DNA of 64,000 nt, from contig VSOK01000007.1 in the NCBI GenBank assembly GCA_009774765.1, positions 1 to 64,000 of the forward strand. The letters are read 5' to 3'. Made by a program: the position numbers and the translations under genes. The notes under the pieces are model-generated. The model worked only from the letters and a program-made list of their open reading frames with translations. It searched no databases and was not told the origin of the DNA. Positions 7,869 to 16,708 of this stretch are shown piece after piece; the stretch's first letter is position 1, and each line of letters opens with the position of its first letter. The stretch is from Bacteroidales bacterium (GTDB lineage: Bacteria > Bacteroidota > Bacteroidia > Bacteroidales > UBA932).

Positions 7869-9593
7869 ATGAAAAATATAATATACGGCCTGTTCCTCCT
7901 GATTGCAGCGAGTGCCTGTTCTTTTCTTGACGACCAGACGCCTCAGGGAACGCTGGACAACGATAAGCTGAAGGATCCCGCTTATGTGGATAACCTTGTA
8001 ATTTCTGCATACGCCGTATGGATTACGGCGGAAGATATCAACTCTTCATTCTCTCTGTGGAACTACGATGTACGCTCCGATGACGCATACAAGGGAGGAA
8101 ACGGAACAGAGGACGGGGACGTGTTCCATTCGCTGGAAATCTCCACAGGTATTATGACCACGGCCTGGAATATCAACGATATATGGCAGAGGCTCTACAA
8201 TGCCATTTCCCGTGTGAATACGGCCCTTGAACTTTTGGCGCAGACGGATGAGAATCTGTATCCGCAGAAATATCAGCGTATCGGAGAGATGAGGTTCCTC
8301 CGCGCCCACGGCCATTTTTTGCTGAAGCAGCTGTTCAAGAAGATTGTTTTTGTCGTGGATGAAAACATTAGTCCTGATGAATACAACTACCTGTCAAACA
8401 ATACTTACACCAATGATGAGGGGTGGCAGCTGATTGCTGATGACTTTCAGTTTGCATACGACAATCTTCCTGCCGTACAGGCAGACAAGGGCCGTCCGAC
8501 CAGGGCTGCAGCCGCTGCGTATCTTGCAAAGACCTATCTCTATAAGGCGTACAGGCAGGATGATTCCGCTACCAATCAGGTAACTTCCATAGATGCTGAG
8601 GATTTGAAGAAAGTCGTGATGTACACGGAGGAGTCCATAATGACGGCTGGAGGATTTGGCCTGGAGCCGGATTTCAACAATAACTTCCGTCCGGAACAGG
8701 AGTATGAAAACGGAGTCGAGTCTCTTTGGGCGATGCAGTACTCAATGAATGACGGAACAAAGAACGGTAACTGCAATTGGTCTACGGGGCTTATTGTCCC
8801 TAATATTCCGGGAGTGACTGATGGAGGATGTGATTTCTATAAACCGAGCCAGAATCTCGTGAATGCTTTCAGGACCGATGAGAACGGTCATCCTCTTTTT
8901 GATTCCTTCAATGATGAAGACTATGAAATGTCGGACTATGCCGACCCTCGGCTTTTCCTTACGGTCGGGATGCCTGGTCTGCCTTATGAATTCAATGCAA
9001 AATTTATGTTGGACCGCATCTCTTTGTGTAGCCTCAGCAACGGCACATACGGTTATTATGTTACCCTTAAGCATAATGTAGACCCCGACAGCGGATATCT
9101 TATAAAAGGTTCGTGGTGGGGGACTCCGATGAACCATATCGTTATACGTTATGCGGATGTGCTCCTGATGCGCGCGGAAGCTCTCATACAGCTTGATGAC
9201 GGCAGGACGGATGAGGCGGTAAGTCTGATTAACCGTCTTCGGAAAAGGGCGAAGGCGAGCATCGGTTCTATCTCAAACTATGAAGCCGATTACGGAGTAC
9301 ATCTTAATATCCGGCCTTACGATGGCACATACGGCAAAGACGAAGCCCTTAGGATGTTGAAGTTTGAGCGCAGACTGGAACTTGCGATGGAGAGCGACCG
9401 TTTCTTCGACCTGGTGAGATGGGGTGATGCCAAGGAAGTGCTTACCGGGTATTATGCGGGAGAAGCTGACGACTGCAATATCTACAGCAATGCTTCGTTT
9501 ACTGCGGACAAGAACGAATATCTCCCGATTCCTTATAGTCAGATTGCAGCCAGTGACGGCAGATATGTTCAGAACTGCGGAGGATGGGAGTAG
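7869..9593 (+). CDS. SusD/RagB-family fructan-binding lipoprotein
   Basis: This 574-residue protein has a lipoprotein signal with Cys17 (AASAC), the helical TPR-like N-terminal half of the SusD family, and the conserved C-terminal RagB region (KFERRLELAMESDRFFDLVRWG, quoted in part). Such proteins sit on the cell surface as a lid over the SusC barrel and capture glycan. It lies 26 bp after susC and is followed closely by the third surface component, consistent with one transcript. Its length is normal for the family. Confidence 0.95.
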   Translation: MKNIIYGLFLLIAASACSFLDDQTPQGTLDNDKLKDPAYVDNLVISAYAVWITAEDINSSFSLWNYDVRSDDAYKGGNGTEDGDVFHSLEISTGIMTTAWNINDIWQRLYNAISRVNTALELLAQTDENLYPQKYQRIGEMRFLRAHGHFLLKQLFKKIVFVVDENISPDEYNYLSNNTYTNDEGWQLIADDFQFAYDNLPAVQADKGRPTRAAAAAYLAKTYLYKAYRQDDSATNQVTSIDAEDLKKVVMYTEESIMTAGGFGLEPDFNNNFRPEQEYENGVESLWAMQYSMNDGTKNGNCNWSTGLIVPNIPGVTDGGCDFYKPSQNLVNAFRTDENGHPLFDSFNDEDYEMSDYADPRLFLTVGMPGLPYEFNAKFMLDRISLCSLSNGTYGYYVTLKHNVDPDSGYLIKGSWWGTPMNHIVIRYADVLLMRAEALIQLDDGRTDEAVSLINRLRKRAKASIGSISNYEADYGVHLNIRPYDGTYGKDEALRMLKFERRLELAMESDRFFDLVRWGDAKEVLTGYYAGEADDCNIYSNASFTADKNEYLPIPYSQIAASDGRYVQNCGGWE

Positions 9594-9613
9594 ACCATAT
9601 AATTTATGACAAG

Positions 9614-10969
9614 ATGAAAAAGATTATCAGTAATATACTTTTTTTGCTTCCGATAGCCGTTATGTTGGCCGGATGTGCCAGGGAGCGTGAGCATCTCTCC
9701 CTCGGAGGGGAAACGGACCTCCTTGCCTTGACATTGGACAATGAATATTATGGAGTCATAGACAGGGTGGCAGGCAAGGTTACAGTTGCCATTCCTTCTG
9801 ACTATGATGCTTCAGGAATGGTTGTTACGGGACTTGAAATTTCGGATGGAGCTGTAGCCGATATGTCTGCAGGGGATATTCTGAATATGGATTTCCCTCA
9901 TACTATGACAGTGACCAGCGGGAATGTGTTCTCGGATTATACAGTGACAGCAAAGCGTGACAAGGCTGAGATTCTTTCATTTGTCCTTGACGGAAAATAT
10001 ACTGGAAGCATAGACGGGAATGTCATAAACGTATTTGTTCCCTTCGATGCTGATGTGACAGCTATGGGCATTGCCTATACTGTTCCTGAAGGAACCGTTG
10101 TGGATAGGAAAATCGGCGATATCCTTGATTTTACCGGACCGGTGAAGATTAAGGTTACATATAATACCGCCGTTACCGTATATACCGTCAATGTGATAAA
10201 GAACGACATGTCCATAGAGCCTAAGGCATTTGTCGGTATCAGACCTTCCGTTGACCTTTTGGGGGACGAGGCCAGGGCGGCGGCCGAGTGGGCCTTCAAG
10301 AATATTCCTAATATTACATACGTCTATTTGGATGACATAAAGAACGGTACGGTAAAACTTGATTCATACAAGATGATATGGTGTCACTTTGACTGGACCG
10401 ACTGGCCGGGCATGCTTTGGGACACAAGGGATCAGATCAATTCCTACTACTCCAGGGGAGGAAATATACTGGCTTCAAGGGATGGCGCGAGATATATCAA
10501 TGATGTGTGGAGAGTCGCATTGGACCAGAAAGGACCGAATAACGAGTTTACCGGAGAGCAGACAGCTCTTCTTTCCCCTGACGGATTCACTGTATATGCC
10601 GGGGCTGAAAATCATGAAGTCTACGAGGGGCTTTCAGCGGAGGATGGAAAGATCCTTCTCCGTTCTGCAGGATGCTTTACCACCGGCCGTACGCTTCAGT
10701 GGGGTATTGACTGGGAGCCTTACAAAGGTCTTGACGGCTGGAAATCGCAGACTGGTGCGATTCCTCTGGCGAGCGACAGGGATGGCGATGCCAACCGTGT
10801 CACCATTGCTGAATTTGTGCCTCGCGAAATGGCCGGAAAGACAAGCGGAACCGTTATCACGATAGGAACACCGGCGTTTGAATGGTATGACAGGAACGGG
10901 GCCGACAATGAATATTTCGGCAACATGGAAAAGCTTGCCAAGAACACAATCAATTATTTATGTAAATAA
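9614..10969 (+). CDS. DUF4960-type surface glycan-binding lipoprotein
   Basis: This is a 451-residue lipoprotein with lipobox LAGC (Cys21). The start at 9614 is preferred over an in-frame ATG at 9584 because it gives a proper signal peptide and avoids overlap with susD. Two Ig-like or DUF5018-like beta repeats (about 30-200) are followed by a region beginning PKAFVGIRPSVDLLGDEA that resembles the DUF4960 domain of BT1761, the levan-binding surface protein of B. thetaiotaomicron. It probably holds fructan at the cell surface beside SusC/SusD. The domain assignment rests on remembered similarity and position in the locus. Confidence 0.8.
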   Translation: MKKIISNILFLLPIAVMLAGCAREREHLSLGGETDLLALTLDNEYYGVIDRVAGKVTVAIPSDYDASGMVVTGLEISDGAVADMSAGDILNMDFPHTMTVTSGNVFSDYTVTAKRDKAEILSFVLDGKYTGSIDGNVINVFVPFDADVTAMGIAYTVPEGTVVDRKIGDILDFTGPVKIKVTYNTAVTVYTVNVIKNDMSIEPKAFVGIRPSVDLLGDEARAAAEWAFKNIPNITYVYLDDIKNGTVKLDSYKMIWCHFDWTDWPGMLWDTRDQINSYYSRGGNILASRDGARYINDVWRVALDQKGPNNEFTGEQTALLSPDGFTVYAGAENHEVYEGLSAEDGKILLRSAGCFTTGRTLQWGIDWEPYKGLDGWKSQTGAIPLASDRDGDANRVTIAEFVPREMAGKTSGTVITIGTPAFEWYDRNGADNEYFGNMEKLAKNTINYLCK

Positions 10970-11055
10970 GATATTCCGGAAAAATTTCGGAATGACCATA
11001 AGTCAATCCGGGACCTCTCCGGTTGTATCGGGAATCTCATAAAGACAGAAGAAAT

Positions 11056-12642
11056 ATGAAAATGATATATACAATAATCCCATCGGTTATCCTTGCTCTT
11101 TCCGGATGCTCCAAGATGGATCCTGTCATTACTCAGAAGGACTGGGACGGGACAGCGGGATACTATGCCTCTTCGGATGCTCCAGGCTTCCATACATATT
11201 ATAAACCGCGGGCCGGTTTCGTAGGCGATCCTATGCCGTTCTATGATCCTGTTGCGAAAGATTTCAAGATTCTCTATCTGCAGGACTTCCGTCCTAACCC
11301 TGCGGCCACCTATCATCCTATATGGGGAGTAAGCACTGTGGACGGAGGTGCATACACATCTCTTGGCGAGCTGGTAGGTTGCGGAAGTGCAGAAGAACAG
11401 GATGCGGCAATAGGTACTGGATGTACTGTCTACAATGAAAGCGACAAACTGTATTATACCTTTTATACAGGAAATAAATATCAGCCTACGGCTGAGGAAA
11501 GCGGCCAGGTGGTAATGCTTGCCACTTCGCCGGATTTCAGGACATGGACCAAGAACCGGCGGGTCTACATCAAGGGCGAGGACAACGGATGCAGCAAGAA
11601 CGACTTCCGCGATCCGTTTGTCTTTGCTGATGACAATGGGCTTTGGCATATGGTTGTGGCAACAAGGAAAAGCGGTAAGGGCTGGCTTGTGGAGTACACC
11701 TCCAATAATCTTGTCGACTGGACGTTCGCAGGAGATTTTATGATGATGGTATGGGACAGGTTCTACGAGTGTCCTGACATTTTCAAGATGGGGGACTGGT
11801 GGTATCTGGTGTATTCCGAGATGCATTCGGCTATCCGTAAGGTGCAGTATTTCAAAGGGAGGACTTTGGATGAACTCAAGGCGGCTACGGCTGGAGACAG
11901 TCCGAAATGGCCTGACGGCCATGAAGGTTTCCTGGATTCGAGGGGATTCTATGCCGGCAAGACAGCTTCTGATGGAACGGATCGTTATATGTGGGGATGG
12001 TGTCCGACGCGTAAAGGGAAGGACAATACCGAGACCGGTGCGGCTCCCAACGAGCCGGAATGGGCAGGGAACCTTGTGGCACACAGGCTTGTCCAGCATG
12101 ATGACGGAAGCCTGAGTCTTGGGATGGTGCCCGGCATTGACAGGAAGTACACAAAGAACAAGGAAGTCAAGGTAATGGCTCAGAGCGATGGAGGGGTAAC
12201 GGTCACAGAAAACGGATTCTCCCTTAACGGTGATTCTTATGTGCTTTTCAACCGTCTCGGTGTAGCGAATAAAATATCGTTTACTGTAAGGACCTCAACT
12301 CCTTCCGACAAGTTCGGAGTGTCGGTAGTGCGTGGAACTGACTCGGGGAAATATTATACTATGGTGATAAATCCCGAAGGCGTCAACAGGAAAATCAATT
12401 TCGAGGAAGAAGGTGAGGACGGAAAAGGATTTGTTGACGGCATTGACAGTTACCTGTTCCCTGTACCGGATGACAACACCTACGATATATCCGTATATAC
12501 CGACAATTCTGTCCTTGTAATGTATATAAATGACAATGTCGCCTATACCAACAGAATTTATGGGATGAACCTTAATTGCTGGTCCATAAATAATTATGGC
12601 GGGACTGTCGAGGTGTCGGATATTTCGGTAAGGCAACAATAG
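11056..12642 (+). CDS. GH32 lipoprotein, probable surface endo-fructanase
   Basis: This is a 528-residue lipoprotein (LSGC, Cys18) of glycoside hydrolase family 32. The start at 11056 yields the signal peptide; an upstream in-frame ATG at 11023 would hide it. The five-blade propeller motifs are present: nucleophile Asp58 in FVGDPMPFYDP, a variant of the usual WMNDPNG; stabiliser Asp186 in FRDP; and acid/base Glu238 in YECPD. A C-terminal beta-sandwich follows. In the B. thetaiotaomicron levan locus the equivalent lipoprotein BT1760 is an endo-levanase on the cell surface, and I infer the same role. Endo versus exo action cannot be read from sequence alone. Confidence 0.85.
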   Translation: MKMIYTIIPSVILALSGCSKMDPVITQKDWDGTAGYYASSDAPGFHTYYKPRAGFVGDPMPFYDPVAKDFKILYLQDFRPNPAATYHPIWGVSTVDGGAYTSLGELVGCGSAEEQDAAIGTGCTVYNESDKLYYTFYTGNKYQPTAEESGQVVMLATSPDFRTWTKNRRVYIKGEDNGCSKNDFRDPFVFADDNGLWHMVVATRKSGKGWLVEYTSNNLVDWTFAGDFMMMVWDRFYECPDIFKMGDWWYLVYSEMHSAIRKVQYFKGRTLDELKAATAGDSPKWPDGHEGFLDSRGFYAGKTASDGTDRYMWGWCPTRKGKDNTETGAAPNEPEWAGNLVAHRLVQHDDGSLSLGMVPGIDRKYTKNKEVKVMAQSDGGVTVTENGFSLNGDSYVLFNRLGVANKISFTVRTSTPSDKFGVSVVRGTDSGKYYTMVINPEGVNRKINFEEEGEDGKGFVDGIDSYLFPVPDDNTYDISVYTDNSVLVMYINDNVAYTNRIYGMNLNCWSINNYGGTVEVSDISVRQQ

Positions 12643-12650
12643 TGATACAA

Positions 12651-12697
12651 ACGGTAACAAATGTTACGTCATCTGTTACCGTTTCCGTATATCTTTG
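12651..12697 (+). promoter_or_regulatory. Inverted-repeat operator and promoter of periplasmic GH32 gene
   Basis: A perfect 9-bp inverted repeat ACGGTAACA / TGTTACCGT spans 12651-12682 with a 14-bp spacer that itself contains AATGTTACG. The -7 box TATCTTTG follows at 12690-12697, 23 bp before the ATG. No TTG -33 box is evident, as expected for an activator-dependent promoter. The TGTTAC element is shared with the susC upstream region, so the PUL's hybrid regulator is the likely binder. Confidence 0.6.
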
Positions 12698-12719
12698 CGA
12701 CAGTTAAAAAACCACAAAA

Positions 12720-14519
12720 ATGAATAATCTGCTGATAACCTTATTGACTTGTGCCTGTCTGTTTTCATTGGATGCGTCAGCATCCGTAAAAGCACTTGAG
12801 ATTCTCCATCTTGCCAATGAACAGAATATTGTAAATATCGCTTCTGCGAAAAGATATCTTCTCCTTCCTGTCCAGGACAATGCTCCTGAGGCGAAATTGT
12901 ATGTCGTTTCCGCCAACAGGAAAATATTGGGACGGGAGATCAATATCCGTCTTGCAAGGGAACGGGTGGACTATATCGTACCTCTCGATCTTTCGGATTT
13001 TGCAGGTAAAGATATAAAGATAGACGTCCAGGGCATGCCTGCTCCTTCTGTATGCTGGAAATATATGACTCTTTCAGATACGTTTGATAAGACCAACAGA
13101 GAATACTGGAGACCTGTCTACCATCATACTCCTGTATACGGCTGGATGAACGACCCTAACGGGATGTTCTATAAAGATGGTACCTATCACCTTTATTATC
13201 AGTATAATCCTTATGGATCTACTTGGGGCAATATGCACTGGGGGCATTCAACCAGTAAGGACCTTGTGACTTGGACGGATGAAAGAATTGCTCTTTCTCC
13301 TGATGCTTGGGGAACGATATTCAGCGGCTCATGCGTGGTGGACGCCGAGAATACATCAGGTTTCGGTGAGGGGGCGGTAGTGGCTTTCTACACTTCTGCC
13401 AAGCCGACTCCGTGGGGCGATGTACAGGCGCAGAGTATTGCCTATAGCACTGACAATGGCAAGACATTCGTCAAATATGACAATAACCCTGTCTTGACTT
13501 CTGATTTGAGAGACTTCCGTGACCCGAAGGTGTTCTGGTATGCTCCGGGGAAACATTGGGTGATGGTTCTTGCAGCAGGACAGGAGATGCTGATATATTC
13601 TTCGCCAAATCTGAAGGAATGGTCGTACGAAAGTTCATTCGGCCTGCGGGATGGTGCCCATGGGGGTGTGTGGGAGTGTCCGGACCTGATAGAGATGCCG
13701 ATATATGGCACTGATGAAAAGAAATGGGTGCTGATTTGCAACATCAATCCTGGAGGTCCTTTCGGAGGCAGCGCTGCCCAGTATTTTGTTGGACGGTTCA
13801 ATGGAAAGAAGTTTGTGAACGAATCTCCGACTGTCACCAAATGGCTTGATTGGGGAAAGGACAACTATGCCACTGTAACATGGTCGGGAGTCCAAGACAG
13901 GATTGTCGCCATCGGATGGATGAGCAATTGGCAGTATCAGGCACAGCTTCCTGTGATGCAGTACCGGGGAGTGAACACCCTTCCTCGTGAATTGGAACTT
14001 TATGTCAATGACGGTGAGGCATATATCAGGACCATACCTGTAAAAGAAGTTGAAACTCTACGTAAAGATTGCATTCATAAGGAGCCTTTCACAGTCGCAG
14101 GTGGAGAATCTGTTGTCAATGATTTCCTCAAAAATCCTGACGGAGCCTTTGAATTTGAAGTAAAGATAAAGACTACGAGCGCAAAGGAATCCATAGGGTT
14201 CATTCTATGCAATGATAATGGAGAAGAGGTGAAATGTCATTATGATATGTCCAAAGGACAGTTTGTAATGGACAGGACAAGTAGCGGGAAGGTTGATTTC
14301 AGCAGGGATTTTCCTGCCGTGACCGTGGCTCCTGTCAATATGGGCAAGACGGTTTCTCTCCGTGTCTTCGTGGACAAGACAAGCGTGGAGATATTCGGTG
14401 AAGACGGCAAGTTTGTTATGACCAATCTTGTTTTCCCGACAAGGCCGTACGATACGATCCGTTTCTTCGCTACCGATGGAGGCTATAACGTCAAGTCGTT
14501 GGATATTTATAATTATTAA
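12720..14519 (+). CDS. GH32 exo-fructanase (levanase/inulinase type), periplasmic
   Basis: This 599-residue GH32 enzyme has an N-terminal signal peptide (probable cleavage after DASA near residue 21). An extra beta domain of about 100 residues resembles DUF4980, seen in Bacteroides GH32 proteins. The catalytic propeller carries WMNDPNG at 142-148 (nucleophile Asp145), FRDP (Asp268) and WECPD (acid/base Glu319), and a beta-sandwich with the usual VEIFGEDGKFV ends the protein. It would release fructose from imported oligosaccharides. A Cys pair near residue 11 does not form a proper lipobox, so a periplasmic location is favoured. It has its own promoter with an inverted-repeat operator. Confidence 0.93.
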   Translation: MNNLLITLLTCACLFSLDASASVKALEILHLANEQNIVNIASAKRYLLLPVQDNAPEAKLYVVSANRKILGREINIRLARERVDYIVPLDLSDFAGKDIKIDVQGMPAPSVCWKYMTLSDTFDKTNREYWRPVYHHTPVYGWMNDPNGMFYKDGTYHLYYQYNPYGSTWGNMHWGHSTSKDLVTWTDERIALSPDAWGTIFSGSCVVDAENTSGFGEGAVVAFYTSAKPTPWGDVQAQSIAYSTDNGKTFVKYDNNPVLTSDLRDFRDPKVFWYAPGKHWVMVLAAGQEMLIYSSPNLKEWSYESSFGLRDGAHGGVWECPDLIEMPIYGTDEKKWVLICNINPGGPFGGSAAQYFVGRFNGKKFVNESPTVTKWLDWGKDNYATVTWSGVQDRIVAIGWMSNWQYQAQLPVMQYRGVNTLPRELELYVNDGEAYIRTIPVKEVETLRKDCIHKEPFTVAGGESVVNDFLKNPDGAFEFEVKIKTTSAKESIGFILCNDNGEEVKCHYDMSKGQFVMDRTSSGKVDFSRDFPAVTVAPVNMGKTVSLRVFVDKTSVEIFGEDGKFVMTNLVFPTRPYDTIRFFATDGGYNVKSLDIYNY

Positions 14520-14595
14520 TCAGATCCGTCATTCTTGAAGAGTGGGATTCCCGGTCAGGTTGGGAATCTTGATGAAAATGAAAATACATTTGTTT

Positions 14596-15753
14596 ATGAG
14601 TAAAAATACAGTCGTGACCCTAATCCCTTTAATGTTTTGCTTCTTTGCAATGGGGTTTGTGGATTTGGTGGGCATTGCCTCCAATTATGTAAAGGCTGAC
14701 CTCGGGCTTACCGATGCCCAGGCCAATGTCTTCCCTTCATTGGTGTTTTTCTGGTTCCTGATCTTCTCCGTCCCTACAGGAGTTCTGATGAACAGGATAG
14801 GCAGGAAAAATACAGTCCTTCTGAGCCTGATTGTGACCTTTGTGTCATTGGTGCTTCCTGTTTTCGGAGAAGGATTCGGTATTATGCTTGTGTCATTCTC
14901 TTTGTTGGGTATAGGGAACGCTATTATGCAGACTTCCCTTAATCCGTTGATGAGCAATATTATCAGTGGGGAAAGACTTGCGAGCAGCCTGACTTTCGGT
15001 CAGTTCGTGAAAGCCATAGCCTCTTTTCTCGCGCCTTATATTGCGATGTGGGGAGCGACGGCTTCAATGCCGACATTCGGTCTCGGATGGAGGGTGCTTT
15101 TTCCGGTCTATATGGTGATTGCCGTGCTTGCAATTCTTCTGTTGGGCGTTACTCCTATTGAAGAGGAATCCCAGGATAAAGCTTCAGGGTTCAAGGCATG
15201 CTTTGCCCTTCTCGGAAAGCCGTTTATCCTGCTTTCTTTCCTCGGGATCATGTGCCACGTTGGCATTGATGTCGGAACTAATACTACGGCTCCAAAGATT
15301 CTGATGGAGCGTCTTTCGATGACACTTCAGGAAGCCGGTTTCGCTACGAGCCTGTATTTTATATTCCGTACGGCCGGATGTCTTTTCGGCTCGTTCATTT
15401 TGAGCAAGGTGTCGTCCCGGACTTTCTTTATGTTCAGTGTCGTATGTATGCTCGCTGCAATGGCCGGACTGTTCTTCTTTGACACCAAGATGGCCATATA
15501 TATCTGCATCTCGCTTATAGGCTTCGGCAATTCCAACATATTTCCTGTAATTTTCTCGCAGGCGCTTCTTTCTATGCCCGGAAAAAAGAATGAGGTGTCA
15601 GGACTTATGATCATGGGACTTTTCGGAGGTACGGTGTTCCCTCTTGCGATGGGCTTCGCAAGTGATGCCGTCGGCCAGGCTGGTGCCGTGGCTGTGATGA
15701 CAGCCGGTGTGATATACCTTCTGTTCTATACCTTAAGGATCAGAAAAGCATAA
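14596..15753 (+). CDS. MFS sugar permease, probable fructose importer
   Basis: This is a 12-segment major facilitator protein of the fucose/glucose-galactose permease type, about 385 residues from ATG 14596. ATG codons at 14572 and 14542 are also in frame. The 14596 start places the first membrane segment (LIPLMFCFFAMGFVDLVG) just after a short cytoplasmic tail. A 7-bp inverted repeat (GATTCCC / GGGAATC) lies in the leader just upstream. It sits between the periplasmic GH32 and fructokinase genes, the same position as BT1758 in the B. thetaiotaomicron levan locus, so fructose is the likely substrate. Confidence 0.85.
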   Translation: MSKNTVVTLIPLMFCFFAMGFVDLVGIASNYVKADLGLTDAQANVFPSLVFFWFLIFSVPTGVLMNRIGRKNTVLLSLIVTFVSLVLPVFGEGFGIMLVSFSLLGIGNAIMQTSLNPLMSNIISGERLASSLTFGQFVKAIASFLAPYIAMWGATASMPTFGLGWRVLFPVYMVIAVLAILLLGVTPIEEESQDKASGFKACFALLGKPFILLSFLGIMCHVGIDVGTNTTAPKILMERLSMTLQEAGFATSLYFIFRTAGCLFGSFILSKVSSRTFFMFSVVCMLAAMAGLFFFDTKMAIYICISLIGFGNSNIFPVIFSQALLSMPGKKNEVSGLMIMGLFGGTVFPLAMGFASDAVGQAGAVAVMTAGVIYLLFYTLRIRKA

Positions 15754-15786
15754 TAGTTGATAAATAACACAAAAACAATCAATACA

Positions 15787-16671
15787 ATGGAAAACAATAT
15801 GATAGTGGGGATGGGAGAAGCTTTGTGGGATGTCTTGCCGGAAGGAAAGAAGATAGGCGGTGCCCCTGCAAATTTTGCTTATCATGTATCTCAATTCGGA
15901 CTTGAAAGCCGTGTTGTCAGTGCTGTGGGCGATGATGCTCTCGGCAATGATATTCTTGAAAATTTTGCCGGAAAGAATCTGAAATGCATCATAGAGAAAG
16001 TTCCTTATCCGACAGGTACCGTTCAAGTGGAACTTGATGCGAACGGAGTGCCCCGGTATGACATCAAAGAAAATGTGGCATGGGACAATATTCCTTTTAC
16101 CGTTGAACTTGAGGAACTGGCAAAGCACACCAGGACTGTGTGTTTCGGTTCTCTCGCACAGAGGAATGTCGTGTCCCGTGAGACAATAAGAAAGTTTGTG
16201 GCAGCTATGCCTCAGGGGGATGAGAGCTACAGAGTCTTTGATGTCAATCTGCGTCAGGGATTCTATACCACAGAGACTTTGTGCGAATCTATGAAAGCCT
16301 GCAATATTCTGAAGATTAATGATGAGGAACTTGTGACAGTGAGCCGTCTCTTCGGATATCCGGGCATTGACCTTGAAAACAAATGCTGGATTCTATTGGC
16401 TAAATATAATCTGAAGATGCTGATTCTGACCTGCGGAGTCAACGGAAGCTATGTGTTTGTGCCTGGTGAGGTTTCATTCGTGGAAACTCCTGTAGTCGAA
16501 GTCGCGGATACGGTCGGTGCAGGTGATTCGTTCACGGCGGCATTCATTTCTTCTATCCTTAAAGGAAAATCGGTACGCGAAGCTCATAAGTTGGCAGTTG
16601 AGGTCTCGGCTTTCGTCTGCACCCAGCATGGCGCGATGCCTGTCCTCCCTGAGCGTTTCACGGAATCCTGA
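15787..16671 (+). CDS. Fructokinase, PfkB family
   Basis: This 294-residue sugar kinase phosphorylates fructose to fructose-6-phosphate using ATP in the cytoplasm. It shows both PfkB signatures: the glycine-rich GGAPANFAYHVSQFG near residue 24 and DTVGAGDSF with catalytic Asp247. The start at 15787 gives the usual short N-terminus before the first strand; ATG 15757 would add ten residues without merit. It follows the permease gene by about 30 bp and closes the catabolic part of the fructan operon. Length is normal. Confidence 0.92.
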   Translation: MENNMIVGMGEALWDVLPEGKKIGGAPANFAYHVSQFGLESRVVSAVGDDALGNDILENFAGKNLKCIIEKVPYPTGTVQVELDANGVPRYDIKENVAWDNIPFTVELEELAKHTRTVCFGSLAQRNVVSRETIRKFVAAMPQGDESYRVFDVNLRQGFYTTETLCESMKACNILKINDEELVTVSRLFGYPGIDLENKCWILLAKYNLKMLILTCGVNGSYVFVPGEVSFVETPVVEVADTVGAGDSFTAAFISSILKGKSVREAHKLAVEVSAFVCTQHGAMPVLPERFTES

Positions 16672-16679
16672 CTTTTTCG

Positions 16680-16687
16680 TATCTTTG
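16680..16687 (+). promoter_or_regulatory. -7 promoter box of the hybrid regulator gene
   Basis: TATCTTTG lies 21 bp before the regulator ATG and only 8 bp after the fructokinase stop. This would let the sensor be made independently of the inducible operon. Confidence 0.6.
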
Positions 16688-16708
16688 TAAGAATCAATTA
16701 TAAAGATA

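Noticed and set aside
10954..12099. 381-codon open frame on the - strand
   Set aside because: It lies wholly opposite the GH32 lipoprotein gene, has no signal, motif or promoter, and its translation looks like a shadow of the real gene.
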